Assembly (NCBI GenBank): GCA_965197275.1
Contig: CBDAMQ010000016.1
Coordinates: 1 to 64,000, forward strand
DNA: 64,000 nucleotides
Source of the DNA: DASCOT01 sp965197275
GTDB taxonomy: Bacteria > Acidobacteriota > UBA890 > WLXD01
Direction: 5' to 3'
Positions 1 through 8,252 of this stretch are shown here, piece by piece; position 1 is the first letter of the stretch, and the number at the start of each line of letters is the position of its first letter. A program made the translations under genes and the position numbers. Under the pieces are notes generated by a model. The model was not told the origin of the DNA. It did not search any database and saw only the letters and a program-made list of their open reading frames with translations.

Positions 1-667
1 CACCCTCGAACAGGACGCTCTTGCCCTCGTCCATAGCGTCGTTGAGCAGCCGCGAGGTGTCCGTGACATAGGGTCGCAGCCGCTCACCGTAACCGGCGTA
101 CTCCTCGACGATCATGTCGGCATCGAACGGGTCGCGGTCGTAGAGGTGATGCAGCAGGTCGTTGACGACGCCCAAGTTGGCATGCACCTTGGCCGCCAGC
201 TGGGTGCGGTCGAGACAGTCAGCAGTGCGGATCCCGGAGCGTGCCATTTTGTCCTGATAACAGGGGCCGATCCCCCGGCTGGTGGTGCCGATGGCGTTTT
301 CGCCGCGGCGCTGTTCCGACCCGAGCTCGATGCCGTGGTGGTAGGGGAGAATCAGGTGGGCTCGGTCCGACACGAAAAGTCGCTCGCGGGTGGCGACGTC
401 CTCGGCTTCGAGGCCGTCGATTTCCTTGAACAGCGCCTTCGGATCCACTACCACGCCGTTGCCGATGACACAGAGCTTGTCGGAGCGCAGGATGCCGGAG
501 GGGATCAGGTGGAGCACCCGCGTTTTGCCGTCGTGGATCACCGTGTGGCCGGCGTTGTTTCCGCCCTGATACCGGGCGACGACGTCGAAGCGCGCCGCCA
601 GCCAGTCGACGACCTTGCCCTTGCCTTCGTCACCCCACTGCGTGCCGACCAGCGCAACGTTGGGCAT
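1..667 (-). CDS. purA: Adenylosuccinate synthetase, N-terminal part (cut by window edge)
   Basis: Condenses IMP and aspartate with GTP to adenylosuccinate, the first committed step from IMP to AMP; cytoplasmic. The 222 codons present begin MPNVALVGTQWGDEGKGK, the family signature, with the catalytic Asp at 13, the phosphate loop following it and the catalytic His at 41 in NNAGHT. Further on TTSRGIGP and the D-R region of the IMP site are intact. The family is about 430 residues, so the C-terminal half lies before base 1. The ATG at 665-667 places the signature exactly where it sits in other PurA proteins. It is divergent from the DUF2065 gene; in enterobacteria a DUF2065 gene lies just before purA, so the association is kept but the orientation differs. 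Confidence 0.97.
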   Translation of the reverse strand, partial: MPNVALVGTQWGDEGKGKVVDWLAARFDVVARYQGGNNAGHTVIHDGKTRVLHLIPSGILRSDKLCVIGNGVVVDPKALFKEIDGLEAEDVATRERLFVSDRAHLILPYHHGIELGSEQRRGENAIGTTSRGIGPCYQDKMARSGIRTADCLDRTQLAAKVHANLGVVNDLLHHLYDRDPFDADMIVEEYAGYGERLRPYVTDTSRLLNDAMDEGKSVLFEG

Positions 668-803
668 CTGGGTTTCCTGAGTCAGAGTTGCGTCGTCGCC
701 GGCTCGAGCCGCGTGCGGCGGACCACACCTACTACGACGACAATTTGGAATGCTGCTCCGCACGCAGATGTGGCGCGAGAAGAAGGAGGGATTCGACCCC
801 AGG

Positions 804-832
804 ATCGTAGCAAGAGCCCAACAGGTCAACAA
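804..832 (-). promoter_or_regulatory. Possible sigma-70-type promoter for purA
   Basis: Read on the minus strand, TTGTTG (827-832) and TACGAT (804-809) are separated by 17 bases, about 140 bases before the purA start. The match is 3/6 and 4/6, so this is a weak call. The rest of 668-937, between the divergent purA and DUF2065 genes, holds nothing else I recognise. Confidence 0.2.
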
Positions 833-937
833 GCAGCCGGTATGCTACGGATCTGCCGCCGACTCGGCGGCCGCACCCGGGCGCGGTGCTCGTTGCGGTC
901 CACTCATTTGGTGCGCGCTTCGCGTGCTCGACAAGCG

Positions 938-1141
938 ATGAATCTGGACTGGAAGCTCATTTGGATCGCCTTCGGCCTCGTGCTGATCATCGAGGGGCTG
1001 CCGTACTTCCTTTTCCCGGAGCGCGCCGTGGCGATGCTTCGCCAGCTCGAGGACGCAGGCCCGGGACCGTTGCGGCTCTTCGGTTTCCTGGCGATGATGG
1101 CGGGTGTCGTGTTCCTTATTGTCGGACGTTGGCTGGCGTAG
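938..1141 (+). CDS. DUF2065 family small membrane protein
   Basis: A 67-residue protein beginning MNLDWKLIWIAFGLVLIIEG. Two hydrophobic segments (about residues 6-24 and 47-65) flank a short charged region with FPERAVAMLRQL, which is the DUF2065 (YjeT-like) pattern: a tiny inner-membrane protein of unknown function. The start was chosen because the domain begins at this ATG; a longer reading back to base 146 runs antisense through purA and is spurious. It lies 13 bases before hutH and may be co-transcribed with it. The family is commonly found beside purA and hflC, and purA is the divergent neighbour here. No biochemical role is known. Confidence 0.8.
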   Translation: MNLDWKLIWIAFGLVLIIEGLPYFLFPERAVAMLRQLEDAGPGPLRLFGFLAMMAGVVFLIVGRWLA

Positions 1142-1154
1142 TGTTGGCGATGGG

Positions 1155-2663
1155 GTGGTGGTGCTAGAGCTCACCGGTCGTAGGCTGAGTCTGGCCGACG
1201 TGGAGAGTGCGGCGAGGTCCGCGGGGTCGGAGATCCGGCTGGCGGCCTCTGCTCGTGAGGCTATGCAGCGCACCCGGCAGCGGGTCGACGCGATCGTCGA
1301 GTCGGGGGAGCCGGCATACGGAGTCAACACCGGCTTCGGGCACTTCGCCGAGGTCAGCGTATCGGCGGACCAGGTTCGGGAGCTGCAGCTGAACCTGGTG
1401 CGCTCGCACGCAGTAGGAACCGGCGAGGCACTGCCACCTGAGGTCGTGCGGGCGCTGCTGTTGTTGCGCGCCAATGTGATGGCAGGCGGTGCCTCGGGCG
1501 TGCGACCGGCGGTTGTGGAGCAGATGCTCGGCTTGCTCCGTGCGGATGCGTTGCCGGTAGTGCCACGACAGGGCTCGGTCGGGGCGTCGGGTGATCTTGC
1601 GCCACTGGCTCACCTGGCGCTCGTTCTCATCGGTGAAGGACACGCTACGGTCGCAGGCGAGCGCGTATCTGGCGCCGAGGCGCTGCGCCACGCCGACCTC
1701 GAGGCGCTGGAGTTAGGCGCCAAAGAGGGACTGGCGCTGGTGAACGGCACCCAGGTGATGACTGCTCTCGGCGTGCTTGCCGGCGCTGATCTGTTGCGAC
1801 TCTGCAGCATGGCCAACGTGGCCGGTGCGCTCAGCCTCGAGTCGCTGCGGGGCGGGACGGGCCCGTTCGATCCCGTGGTCGCGGAGCTGCGACGGCATCC
1901 GGGACAGGCAGCGTGTGCCGACGAGCTGCGCCACTTGCTATATGGCAGCGAGCTGGCCAATACCCACCCAACTCGGGTACAGGACTGCTACTCGCTTCGC
2001 TGCATGCCGCAAGTACACGGGGCGGCGGTCGATGCGTGCGAGATGGCGAGAGGGGTGCTTCAGATCGAAGTGAACTCGGCTACCGACAACCCCCTGGTGC
2101 TCGATGACGGTCGGCTGCTCAGCTGCGGGAACTTCCACGGGCAGCCGGTCGCCCAGGCGCTCGACTGGTTGGCCATGGCGGCCGCTGACCTTTCCTCGAT
2201 CTGTGAGCGTCGTATCAACCGGCTGCTAAATCCGAAGCTGTCGGGCCTACCAGCGTTCCTGGTACGCGACGGCGGGGTGCGGTCAGGCTATCTATTGGTG
2301 CAGACTGCGGCCGCGGCGCTGGTCGCCGAAACCCGTACCCTGGCGATGCCGGCTAGTATCGACAGCATTCCGACGTCTGCCGATCAGGAAGACCATGTGT
2401 CTATGGGCGCATGGAGCGGCTGGAAGGCGCACCTGGCGGTGGTCAACTGCCGTCGGGTGGTGGCAATGGAGCTGCTCTGCGCCGCGGAGGCAGTGAGCTT
2501 TCATTCGCCGGCGCCGCCGGCCCCGCGGCTGGGCGACGCCCATGCCTGGGTGCGGGAGGAGGCCGCTGCGCTCGACACCGACCGATCGCTCGCAGCCGAT
2601 ATCGAGAACCTGGCAGCACGATTGGTCGATGACGCCCTGTTGCACCGGGTCTCGCTGCGATGA
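1155..2663 (+). CDS. hutH: Histidine ammonia-lyase
   Basis: Removes ammonia from L-histidine to give trans-urocanate, the first step of histidine breakdown. The MIO cofactor tripeptide Ala-Ser-Gly is at about residues 144-146 in GSVGASGDLAPLAH. The active-site Tyr is in AYGVNTGFG, the Asn in LVNGTQ, then DCYSLRCMPQVHG and the Glu in SADQEDH. Ser-His in VRSHAVG favours histidine over phenylalanine or tyrosine as substrate. The start is uncertain: a GTG run at 1155-1163 gives about 502 residues and matches family N-termini, while an ATG at 1104 adds 17 residues overlapping DUF2065. No hutU, hutI or hutG is adjacent. Its stop overlaps the next start (ATGA). Confidence 0.93.
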   Translation: MVVLELTGRRLSLADVESAARSAGSEIRLAASAREAMQRTRQRVDAIVESGEPAYGVNTGFGHFAEVSVSADQVRELQLNLVRSHAVGTGEALPPEVVRALLLLRANVMAGGASGVRPAVVEQMLGLLRADALPVVPRQGSVGASGDLAPLAHLALVLIGEGHATVAGERVSGAEALRHADLEALELGAKEGLALVNGTQVMTALGVLAGADLLRLCSMANVAGALSLESLRGGTGPFDPVVAELRRHPGQAACADELRHLLYGSELANTHPTRVQDCYSLRCMPQVHGAAVDACEMARGVLQIEVNSATDNPLVLDDGRLLSCGNFHGQPVAQALDWLAMAAADLSSICERRINRLLNPKLSGLPAFLVRDGGVRSGYLLVQTAAAALVAETRTLAMPASIDSIPTSADQEDHVSMGAWSGWKAHLAVVNCRRVVAMELLCAAEAVSFHSPAPPAPRLGDAHAWVREEAAALDTDRSLAADIENLAARLVDDALLHRVSLR

Positions 2664-3412
2664 GTCGTCGAACGGCGAACGCTCGCGCTATCGGAATGGC
2701 GTCGATGTCCCTGTTGGCCGCGCTCGCCTGCGGAGTCGAGTCGGCGGCGGTGCAGCGGACGCGCGAGGTCGTCGACGACCTCGCGGCACATGACTTCGGG
2801 GCGGCTTCGAATCGGTATCGGATGTACGAGTCGGACGTGCTCTCCCTCGAGGCCGCCCCGGTCTGGAGGCGAGCGCTGGCGCATGGTGATGCGACGGTAC
2901 GGGAATGGGCGGTGGATGCGCTGTCCCGCGTTGGTGCCAGTGAGGACGTGGCCCGCATCGGCGAGCTGCTCGATGACACGTCGCGTGGTGTGCGGCAGCA
3001 AGCGCTCGATGGATTGATTCGCCTTGATCCGATCGCCGCCGCCCAGACGTTTCGTGAGCGTCTGGGACGGTCAGCACCGAGCCAAGTGGTCCTGGCCGCG
3101 CAGGGTTTGGCGCAGATCGGGGCAGAGAACGCCGCGTCGGCGATCCTCGAGCGCGCCGGTGACGCCGGGCTCCCCGATAGTACGCGCGGCGCGCTGATGC
3201 AGCCGCTGGCGGCTCTCGGCGACCCGGCTGTGGTGACCGAACTGGTCGATCTTGCACTCGACGGCGCCGCGGACGTGCGGTTACGTCGCCTCGCTGCCGA
3301 GGCCGCAGTAGCGATCGATACACCGGATCCGCGCGTTGCGTTTCGACGGCTGGCAACGTCGGCCGACGACTACGTCCGGGCGCTTGGCGAGCGCGGACTC
3401 GAGCTCCAGTAG
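2660..3412 (+). CDS. HEAT-repeat (PBS-lyase type) exported protein
   Basis: A 250-residue protein of repeated helical pairs, for example REWAVDALSRVGASEDVARIGELL and TRGALMQPLAALGDPAVVTELV, about five HEAT-like units from residue 65 to the end. Such scaffolds usually bind proteins; no catalytic residues are visible. The N-terminus (about residues 10-30) is hydrophobic and ends ...AALACGVESA, so export is likely. The Cys could be lipidated, but the lipobox is not canonical (Ala-Leu-Ala-Cys). The ATG overlaps the hutH stop by four bases, so translation is probably coupled, though a link to histidine breakdown is not obvious. Function unknown. Confidence 0.7.
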   Translation: MSRRTANARAIGMASMSLLAALACGVESAAVQRTREVVDDLAAHDFGAASNRYRMYESDVLSLEAAPVWRRALAHGDATVREWAVDALSRVGASEDVARIGELLDDTSRGVRQQALDGLIRLDPIAAAQTFRERLGRSAPSQVVLAAQGLAQIGAENAASAILERAGDAGLPDSTRGALMQPLAALGDPAVVTELVDLALDGAADVRLRRLAAEAAVAIDTPDPRVAFRRLATSADDYVRALGERGLELQ

Positions 3413-3452
3413 CTCGCGAGCCCGAGCTCCAGCGAGACCGGCTAAGGCCCGT

Positions 3453-4415
3453 CTAATCTGCCGTCGGCTCCGGCAGTGGAAGGCGTGGACGGATCGCCGC
3501 GACCGCGGTTGCGGCGGCAGCGTGATGATTGTCCATCAATGCCCATAGCCAGCTCCCGTCGGCCTCCCCGCGGATGCCGCAAACGTGGAGATCGGGGCGA
3601 CCAGCCACACGAGTCGGTGAATCGATCAGTTCGCCGTCCGAGCTCTTAGCCTCCACCCGGATGCCGCCGCTACGCAGCGTGTCGCGTAGCTCCTCGACCG
3701 CAGCTCCCGGAATGTAGATGCTGGCCGCGGTGCCGTGAAACACGGAGGCTCGCAGCGCCGTGAGTGCCGGCGCCGGAGCTCCCAGGGCGGCGAGCTGCGT
3801 ACGGATCGTCTCGGCGGCGCCAGCGGGCGGTGTGGCGTCGGGCCAGGCGTCGAACGCCAGGCGGCGGCCGAACGTCTCCTCGGTACCCTCGCCGAAGTTG
3901 AGCATCGCCGTCGCCGGCGTCGCCAGCTCCTCGGTGCCGGGGTCGGATAGCTCCGAGGCCGGTAGCAGCAGCGTGGCGGCAGCACTGACGAAGCGCTCGC
4001 GGATGGTGGCCGACAGGGCAGCAAGCAGGAGCGTCCCGGCGTGCGGAACGGCGAGGAAGCCCGTCGCTGTGGGGCTGCCGGCAGCATCGATCAAGGTGAC
4101 GTCATTGGCCGAGCCGTGGGCGCTGGTGCAATCGATCACCGTGCCCCCGGCATCCACGACCACCGGCGCGAACCGCTGGGCGGCGACCGGATCGCCGCAG
4201 AAACACACCAGCCGATGTTCGCGTACCGAATCCTCGGCGGCCTCCAGCACGACACGAGCCTCGTCGCCGTACTTGGTGACCAGGCCGATCTGGTCGTCGA
4301 GGTCGAGAAGCTCGATGGCCCGCCCGGGGTAGCCGGCCGCGGCGAGGAGGTCCTTCAGGTCGCCGCCGAGCACGCTAGACGATCCGACCAAGGCCAGCGT
4401 CGCAGATGCACTCAT
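3453..4415 (-). CDS. Usg-like aspartate-semialdehyde-dehydrogenase homologue, catalytic Cys absent
   Basis: A 320-residue protein with the ASADH layout: an N-terminal Rossmann fold (LALVGSSSVLGGDLKDLL), a central semialdehyde-dehydrogenase domain and a final NADP-side segment. In true ASADH the nucleophile sits in P-N-C-S-T; here the aligned stretch is AVPHAGTLLLAAL, with Ala in place of Cys. A later VFHGTAAS corresponds to the VFxGHS motif. This resembles the Usg/USG-1 group, paralogues of Asd with no established activity. It lies tail-to-tail with the HEAT gene and upstream of nothing obviously metabolic. A role in lysine or threonine synthesis is therefore unlikely. Confidence 0.75.
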   Translation of the reverse strand: MSASATLALVGSSSVLGGDLKDLLAAAGYPGRAIELLDLDDQIGLVTKYGDEARVVLEAAEDSVREHRLVCFCGDPVAAQRFAPVVVDAGGTVIDCTSAHGSANDVTLIDAAGSPTATGFLAVPHAGTLLLAALSATIRERFVSAAATLLLPASELSDPGTEELATPATAMLNFGEGTEETFGRRLAFDAWPDATPPAGAAETIRTQLAALGAPAPALTALRASVFHGTAASIYIPGAAVEELRDTLRSGGIRVEAKSSDGELIDSPTRVAGRPDLHVCGIRGEADGSWLWALMDNHHAAAATAVAAIRPRLPLPEPTAD

Positions 4416-4448
4416 GCCTTGGCGTGCGGCCTCTTGGAGATCAGGGTG

Positions 4449-4685
4449 CTAGTGCCCGACCTTGGCGAACTCGGTGTCGCGGGTCAAAAGGGCCATGCGG
4501 TCCTTGACCTGGAGCTTTCGTTTCTTGACGACGCTTTCTTCGAACCAATCCTGCTGGGTAAAAGGTCTTCGGTTGGCAATCTGCTCGAGTTGTTGCTCGT
4601 ACTGCCGATGCTCTGCATCCAAGCGCCTGAGTTCGTCGTCAGAGTTCGTCAGGCGCGCCCGATGTTCGGTCTCGAGCAGCTCCAT
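4449..4685 (-). CDS. DUF465 (YdcH-like) small coiled-coil protein
   Basis: A 78-residue, highly charged helical protein: MELLETEHRARLTNSDDELR, then a heptad-like segment (about 5-40) and the closing VKKRKLQVKDRMALL typical of DUF465/YdcH, where a Lys-rich helix precedes a short tail. A strong ribosome site (GAGGAGG) lies about five bases before this ATG, which fixes the start within a longer open frame. Family function is unknown. It sits between the Usg-like gene and tsaB on the same strand and may be co-transcribed with tsaB. Confidence 0.75.
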   Translation of the reverse strand: MELLETEHRARLTNSDDELRRLDAEHRQYEQQLEQIANRRPFTQQDWFEESVVKKRKLQVKDRMALLTRDTEFAKVGH

Positions 4686-4749
4686 ACCATCCTCCTCGTT
4701 GCAGGTTGGAAGGCCGAGTGCCGCTATCCTACCACGCAGCCGGCGGGCC

Positions 4750-5505
4750 TCAATCCGGGTCGTTGCTCGTCGTTTCGGTGTCCTGCCGTGCGGCGGTTTC
4801 GGCGATGTCGCGCAGCGGTGATGGGCCCGGTACAGCGTCAGCCGGGCGGAGATAGAAGGGCTCCAGCGTGGACGTGAACCCGACAGGTGCGCGGGCCGCC
4901 AGCATGGCCACGGCGATGGCGAGCGGGGCCGTTTCGATCGGGCGCGTAGCTGCCGCCAGCCGATCGTCGACCCTCGAGCCACTGCCGACCGAGACTGGCT
5001 GCCGACCGGCGATCCGATCGACCAGCTCGGCAGGTGTCATCAGCTGTGGCCCCCACTCGAAATCCATCCCTACGGCCGGAGCGTTGTTAGCGCCGCCGAG
5101 CGCAGCGTACAGTTGACCACGCCGAGCGTCGACGACCGCCAGGACCTCACCGGCTGCTCCATCGCTAGTTTGGCGAGCCGCCTCGATCAGGGCCTCGAGC
5201 GTGTTGATGCCCACGGTGGGAGCGCCCATGCCCCTGGCGAGGCCGCCGGCGGTGGCGATGCCCACGCGGATCCCCGTGAACGTCCCCGGCCCGATGCTCG
5301 ACGCGATGCGATCTACCTGTTTCAACGACACCCCGGCGCTACCGAGGACGGAGTCGATCCCTTCGAAGATCCAGGCGTCGGTCCCCGGCCCGAAAGGACC
5401 CATGGTGCTAGCGATCAGCTCGCCTCCGCGCGCCAGGGCAACGCTTGCGGGCGGCGTGGCGGCGTCGAGTCCGAGGACGAGGGGAGCCGGTGGCGGCCCG
5501 GTCAC
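4750..5505 (-). CDS. tsaB: tRNA threonylcarbamoyladenosine biosynthesis protein TsaB
   Basis: TsaB is the non-catalytic partner of TsaD in forming t6A at position 37 of ANN-decoding tRNAs. Seen here: LVLGLDAATPPASVALARGG at the N-terminus (ASKHA fold, degenerate phosphate loop), IASSIGPGTFTGIRVGIATAGGLA, the family hallmark, and VDARRGQLYAAL. The open frame runs back to 5823 through mutS, but the domain begins just after the GTG at 5503-5505, giving 251 residues, close to the usual 220-240. tsaD, tsaE and tsaC are not in the window. It is divergent from mutS with 111 bases between them. Confidence 0.9.
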   Translation of the reverse strand: MTGPPPAPLVLGLDAATPPASVALARGGELIASTMGPFGPGTDAWIFEGIDSVLGSAGVSLKQVDRIASSIGPGTFTGIRVGIATAGGLARGMGAPTVGINTLEALIEAARQTSDGAAGEVLAVVDARRGQLYAALGGANNAPAVGMDFEWGPQLMTPAELVDRIAGRQPVSVGSGSRVDDRLAAATRPIETAPLAIAVAMLAARAPVGFTSTLEPFYLRPADAVPGPSPLRDIAETAARQDTETTSNDPD

Positions 5506-5616
5506 GGGACTCTCGAACGGCGCCGAGACGCGGCGGTGGATTGGGGCATGCGTGGTAACCTTCCGCGCCCGCTGCGATGCCGGCTCGGGCAGCCCGCCGC
5601 TACTGCACAAAGGACC

Positions 5617-8250
5617 ATGGCCGAAGCGTCGTCTCCGATGATGCGGCAGTATCACCGCATCAAAGCATCTCATCCCGATGCCATTCTTTTTTTTCGGCTC
5701 GGCGACTTCTACGAGATGTTCTTCGAGGACGCCGAGCTCGCCAGCGGGGTTCTGGATATTACCTTGACGGCCAGGGGGCGCGGCACCTCCAACGAGGCAC
5801 CGATGTGTGGCGTGCCGCATCACAGCGCCGACGGGTACCTGGCGCGCTTGCTAGAGGCCGGCCATAAGGTGGCCATCGCCGAGCAAGTAGAAGACGCAGC
5901 GCAGGCCAAGGGTATGGTGCGGCGCGAGGTGGTGCGGGTGTTGACCCCTGGCACGGTGGTCGAAGAGGACCTTCTCGACAGCCGCGACAACAACTACGTA
6001 ATCGCTGTGCGCGAGCGCGGCGACGAGGTCGGGGTCGCGGCGCTCGACGTTTCCACCGGCGAGTTCATCGTCGCCGAGTTCGACGGCGCGCACCGGCTCG
6101 CCCGCGCCCGGGAGGAGATCGGGCGCTGGGCGCCGAGTGAGATCTGTCACGCCGAATCGGACAATCCGTCAACCTGGCTGGTGCCCGAGGAGCGCGGCCT
6201 CCCGTCGCTGCACGGAGTGCGCACCTGGAGTCCGCTGGCGGATTGGAACTTCGATGCGGAACGCGCGCGCGCCGGGCTGTGCGAGCATTTCGGCGTGACG
6301 TCGCTGGACGGCTTCGATCTCGGCGGCTGCGATAGCGGCGTGGCTGCCGCAGGCGCCCTGCTGCGCTACGCATCCGAGGAGAGTCACAAGGCGCCGTTGC
6401 ACCATGTCAGATCGATCCGCCGCTATCGCGACCGCGATGTGTTGCAGCTCGACGACGCCACGCGGCGGTCACTCGAGCTCACCGAGTCGTGGCAGCAGGG
6501 GGGCCGCGAGGGCTCGCTGCTGGCGGTGGTCGATCGGTCGGCGACAGCGATGGGCGGACGCCGGCTGCGGCAGTGGTTGCTGCGGCCGCTGCGCGATCCG
6601 CAGGCGATCGACGCACGCCTGGAGGTGGTCGACCGGCTGGTGTCGGCGGTGCGATTGCGCGACGGAGTGCGCCAAGCGTTGCGCAGCGTGCACGACCTCG
6701 AGCGACTCACGACGCGGATCACGATCGGTTCCGCCAGCCCTCGCGACCTGTACGCGCTGCGAACCTCGCTCGAGGCGCTGCCAGCGGTCGTCGAGGCGCT
6801 GGGCGAGCTGGCGGATACGCGACTCGGCAGCAGTCTGGCGGGGCGGCTCGATCGCTGTGAGGACATCGTCGACACCGTCGCCAACCGCCTGGTCGACGAG
6901 CCGCCGGCCAGCCTTGGCGCCGGCGGAGTGATTCGTGAAGGGTGCGACACGCAGCTGGACACGCTGCGGCGAGCCCGGGCGGAGGGCAAGGGTTTCATTG
7001 CCTCTCTGGAGGCAACGGAGCGCGAACGCACAGGGATCAGTTCGCTGAAGGTGCGCTTCAACAAGGTCTTCGGGTACTTCATCGAGGTGTCCAAGGCGAA
7101 TCTCGGCAAGGTTCCCGAGCACTACCATCGCAAGCAGACGCTGACCAACGCCGAGCGATTCATCACCCCCGAGCTCAAGGAGTTCGAGGAGACCGTCCTC
7201 GGCGCTGAGGACAAGATCGCGGCCCTGGAGCAGGAGCTCTTCAGCGCGCTACGACTGCAGATTGCCGCCGAGGCGGAAAGGCTTCGCCGCACCGCCGACG
7301 TGCTCGCCAGCCTCGATGCGCTCGCCGGGCTCGCGGCCGTCGCCGCGCGCGCCGGATGGGTGCGTCCGGAGGTTGACGACGGGCTCGTCCTAGAGGTACG
7401 CGGTGGGCGACATCCGGTGGTCGAAGCATTGCAGCCTGACGTGCGATTCACGCCGAACGACGCTTATCTCGACGGTGGCGAGCATCGTATCAAGCTGGTG
7501 ACCGGGCCGAATATGGGCGGTAAGTCGACTTATTTGCGCCAAGTCGCGCTGATCGTGATCCTGGGCCAAATGGGGAGCTTCGTTCCCGCCGAGGGGGCTC
7601 GTGTCGGGGTCGTCGATCGAGTATTCACTCGCGTTGGCGCGAGCGACAATCTGGCGCGAGGCGCCTCGACGTTCCTGGTCGAGATGCAGGAAACCGCCAA
7701 CATTTTGAACAATGCGACGGCGCGAAGCCTCATCCTGCTCGACGAAGTGGGGCGAGGTACGAGCACCTACGATGGGCTGTCGATTGCCTGGGCGGTGGTG
7801 GAACATCTGCACGACACGCCCGAGCTCGCATCGCGCACCTTGTTCGCCACCCACTATCACGAGCTCACCGAGCTCGAGGAGCGACTCGGCGGACTCACCA
7901 ACCTGAGCGTCGCCGTTCATGAGTCAGGCGCTGGCGTCGTGTTTCTGCATCGAGTGGAACCAGGCGCTGCGGACCGATCGTACGGAATCCACGTGGGGCG
8001 GCTCGCTGGGCTGCCGCAGTCGGTGGTGGCGCGAGCCGAGGAGATCCTCGCCGAGCTCGAAGGCCAGGAAAAGGGTGTGCCTGCACCGCGCCAGCTCGGC
8101 CAGGGTGGGGCGCCGCAAATGAGTCTCTTCGTGCCGCAACACCCGCTGGCGGGCAGGTTGAGTCAATTACAGCCGGAGTCGATGACGCCGCTGGAGGCCC
8201 TGGAGTTGCTGAGTCGCTGGAAGCAGAAGTACGGCGCCGACCCCGACTGA
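5617..8250 (+). CDS. mutS: DNA mismatch repair protein MutS
   Basis: Recognises mispairs and small loops and starts methyl- or nick-directed repair. The 877-residue product has the mismatch-reading motif GDFYEMF (about residues 29-35, with the wedge Phe and Glu), a connector, lever and clamp regions, and the ATPase: Walker A GPNMGGKST (about 630-638), STFLVEM, and Walker B/signature DEVGRGTSTYDG. A C-terminal helix-turn-helix region follows. The frame is open back to 5113, but ATG 5617 has AAAGGA just before it and gives the standard N-terminus. mutL is not present. anmK follows after two bases. Confidence 0.98.
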   Translation: MAEASSPMMRQYHRIKASHPDAILFFRLGDFYEMFFEDAELASGVLDITLTARGRGTSNEAPMCGVPHHSADGYLARLLEAGHKVAIAEQVEDAAQAKGMVRREVVRVLTPGTVVEEDLLDSRDNNYVIAVRERGDEVGVAALDVSTGEFIVAEFDGAHRLARAREEIGRWAPSEICHAESDNPSTWLVPEERGLPSLHGVRTWSPLADWNFDAERARAGLCEHFGVTSLDGFDLGGCDSGVAAAGALLRYASEESHKAPLHHVRSIRRYRDRDVLQLDDATRRSLELTESWQQGGREGSLLAVVDRSATAMGGRRLRQWLLRPLRDPQAIDARLEVVDRLVSAVRLRDGVRQALRSVHDLERLTTRITIGSASPRDLYALRTSLEALPAVVEALGELADTRLGSSLAGRLDRCEDIVDTVANRLVDEPPASLGAGGVIREGCDTQLDTLRRARAEGKGFIASLEATERERTGISSLKVRFNKVFGYFIEVSKANLGKVPEHYHRKQTLTNAERFITPELKEFEETVLGAEDKIAALEQELFSALRLQIAAEAERLRRTADVLASLDALAGLAAVAARAGWVRPEVDDGLVLEVRGGRHPVVEALQPDVRFTPNDAYLDGGEHRIKLVTGPNMGGKSTYLRQVALIVILGQMGSFVPAEGARVGVVDRVFTRVGASDNLARGASTFLVEMQETANILNNATARSLILLDEVGRGTSTYDGLSIAWAVVEHLHDTPELASRTLFATHYHELTELEERLGGLTNLSVAVHESGAGVVFLHRVEPGAADRSYGIHVGRLAGLPQSVVARAEEILAELEGQEKGVPAPRQLGQGGAPQMSLFVPQHPLAGRLSQLQPESMTPLEALELLSRWKQKYGADPD

Positions 8251-8252
8251 CG

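Noticed and set aside
784..800. Possible tRNA T-arm (GGGATTCGACCCC-like stretch)
   Set aside because: No matching acceptor, D or anticodon stems on either side.
146..1141. A 331-codon plus-strand open frame ending in the DUF2065 protein
   Set aside because: The first 500 bases are antisense to purA, whose protein is unmistakable; only the last 67 codons form a real family member.
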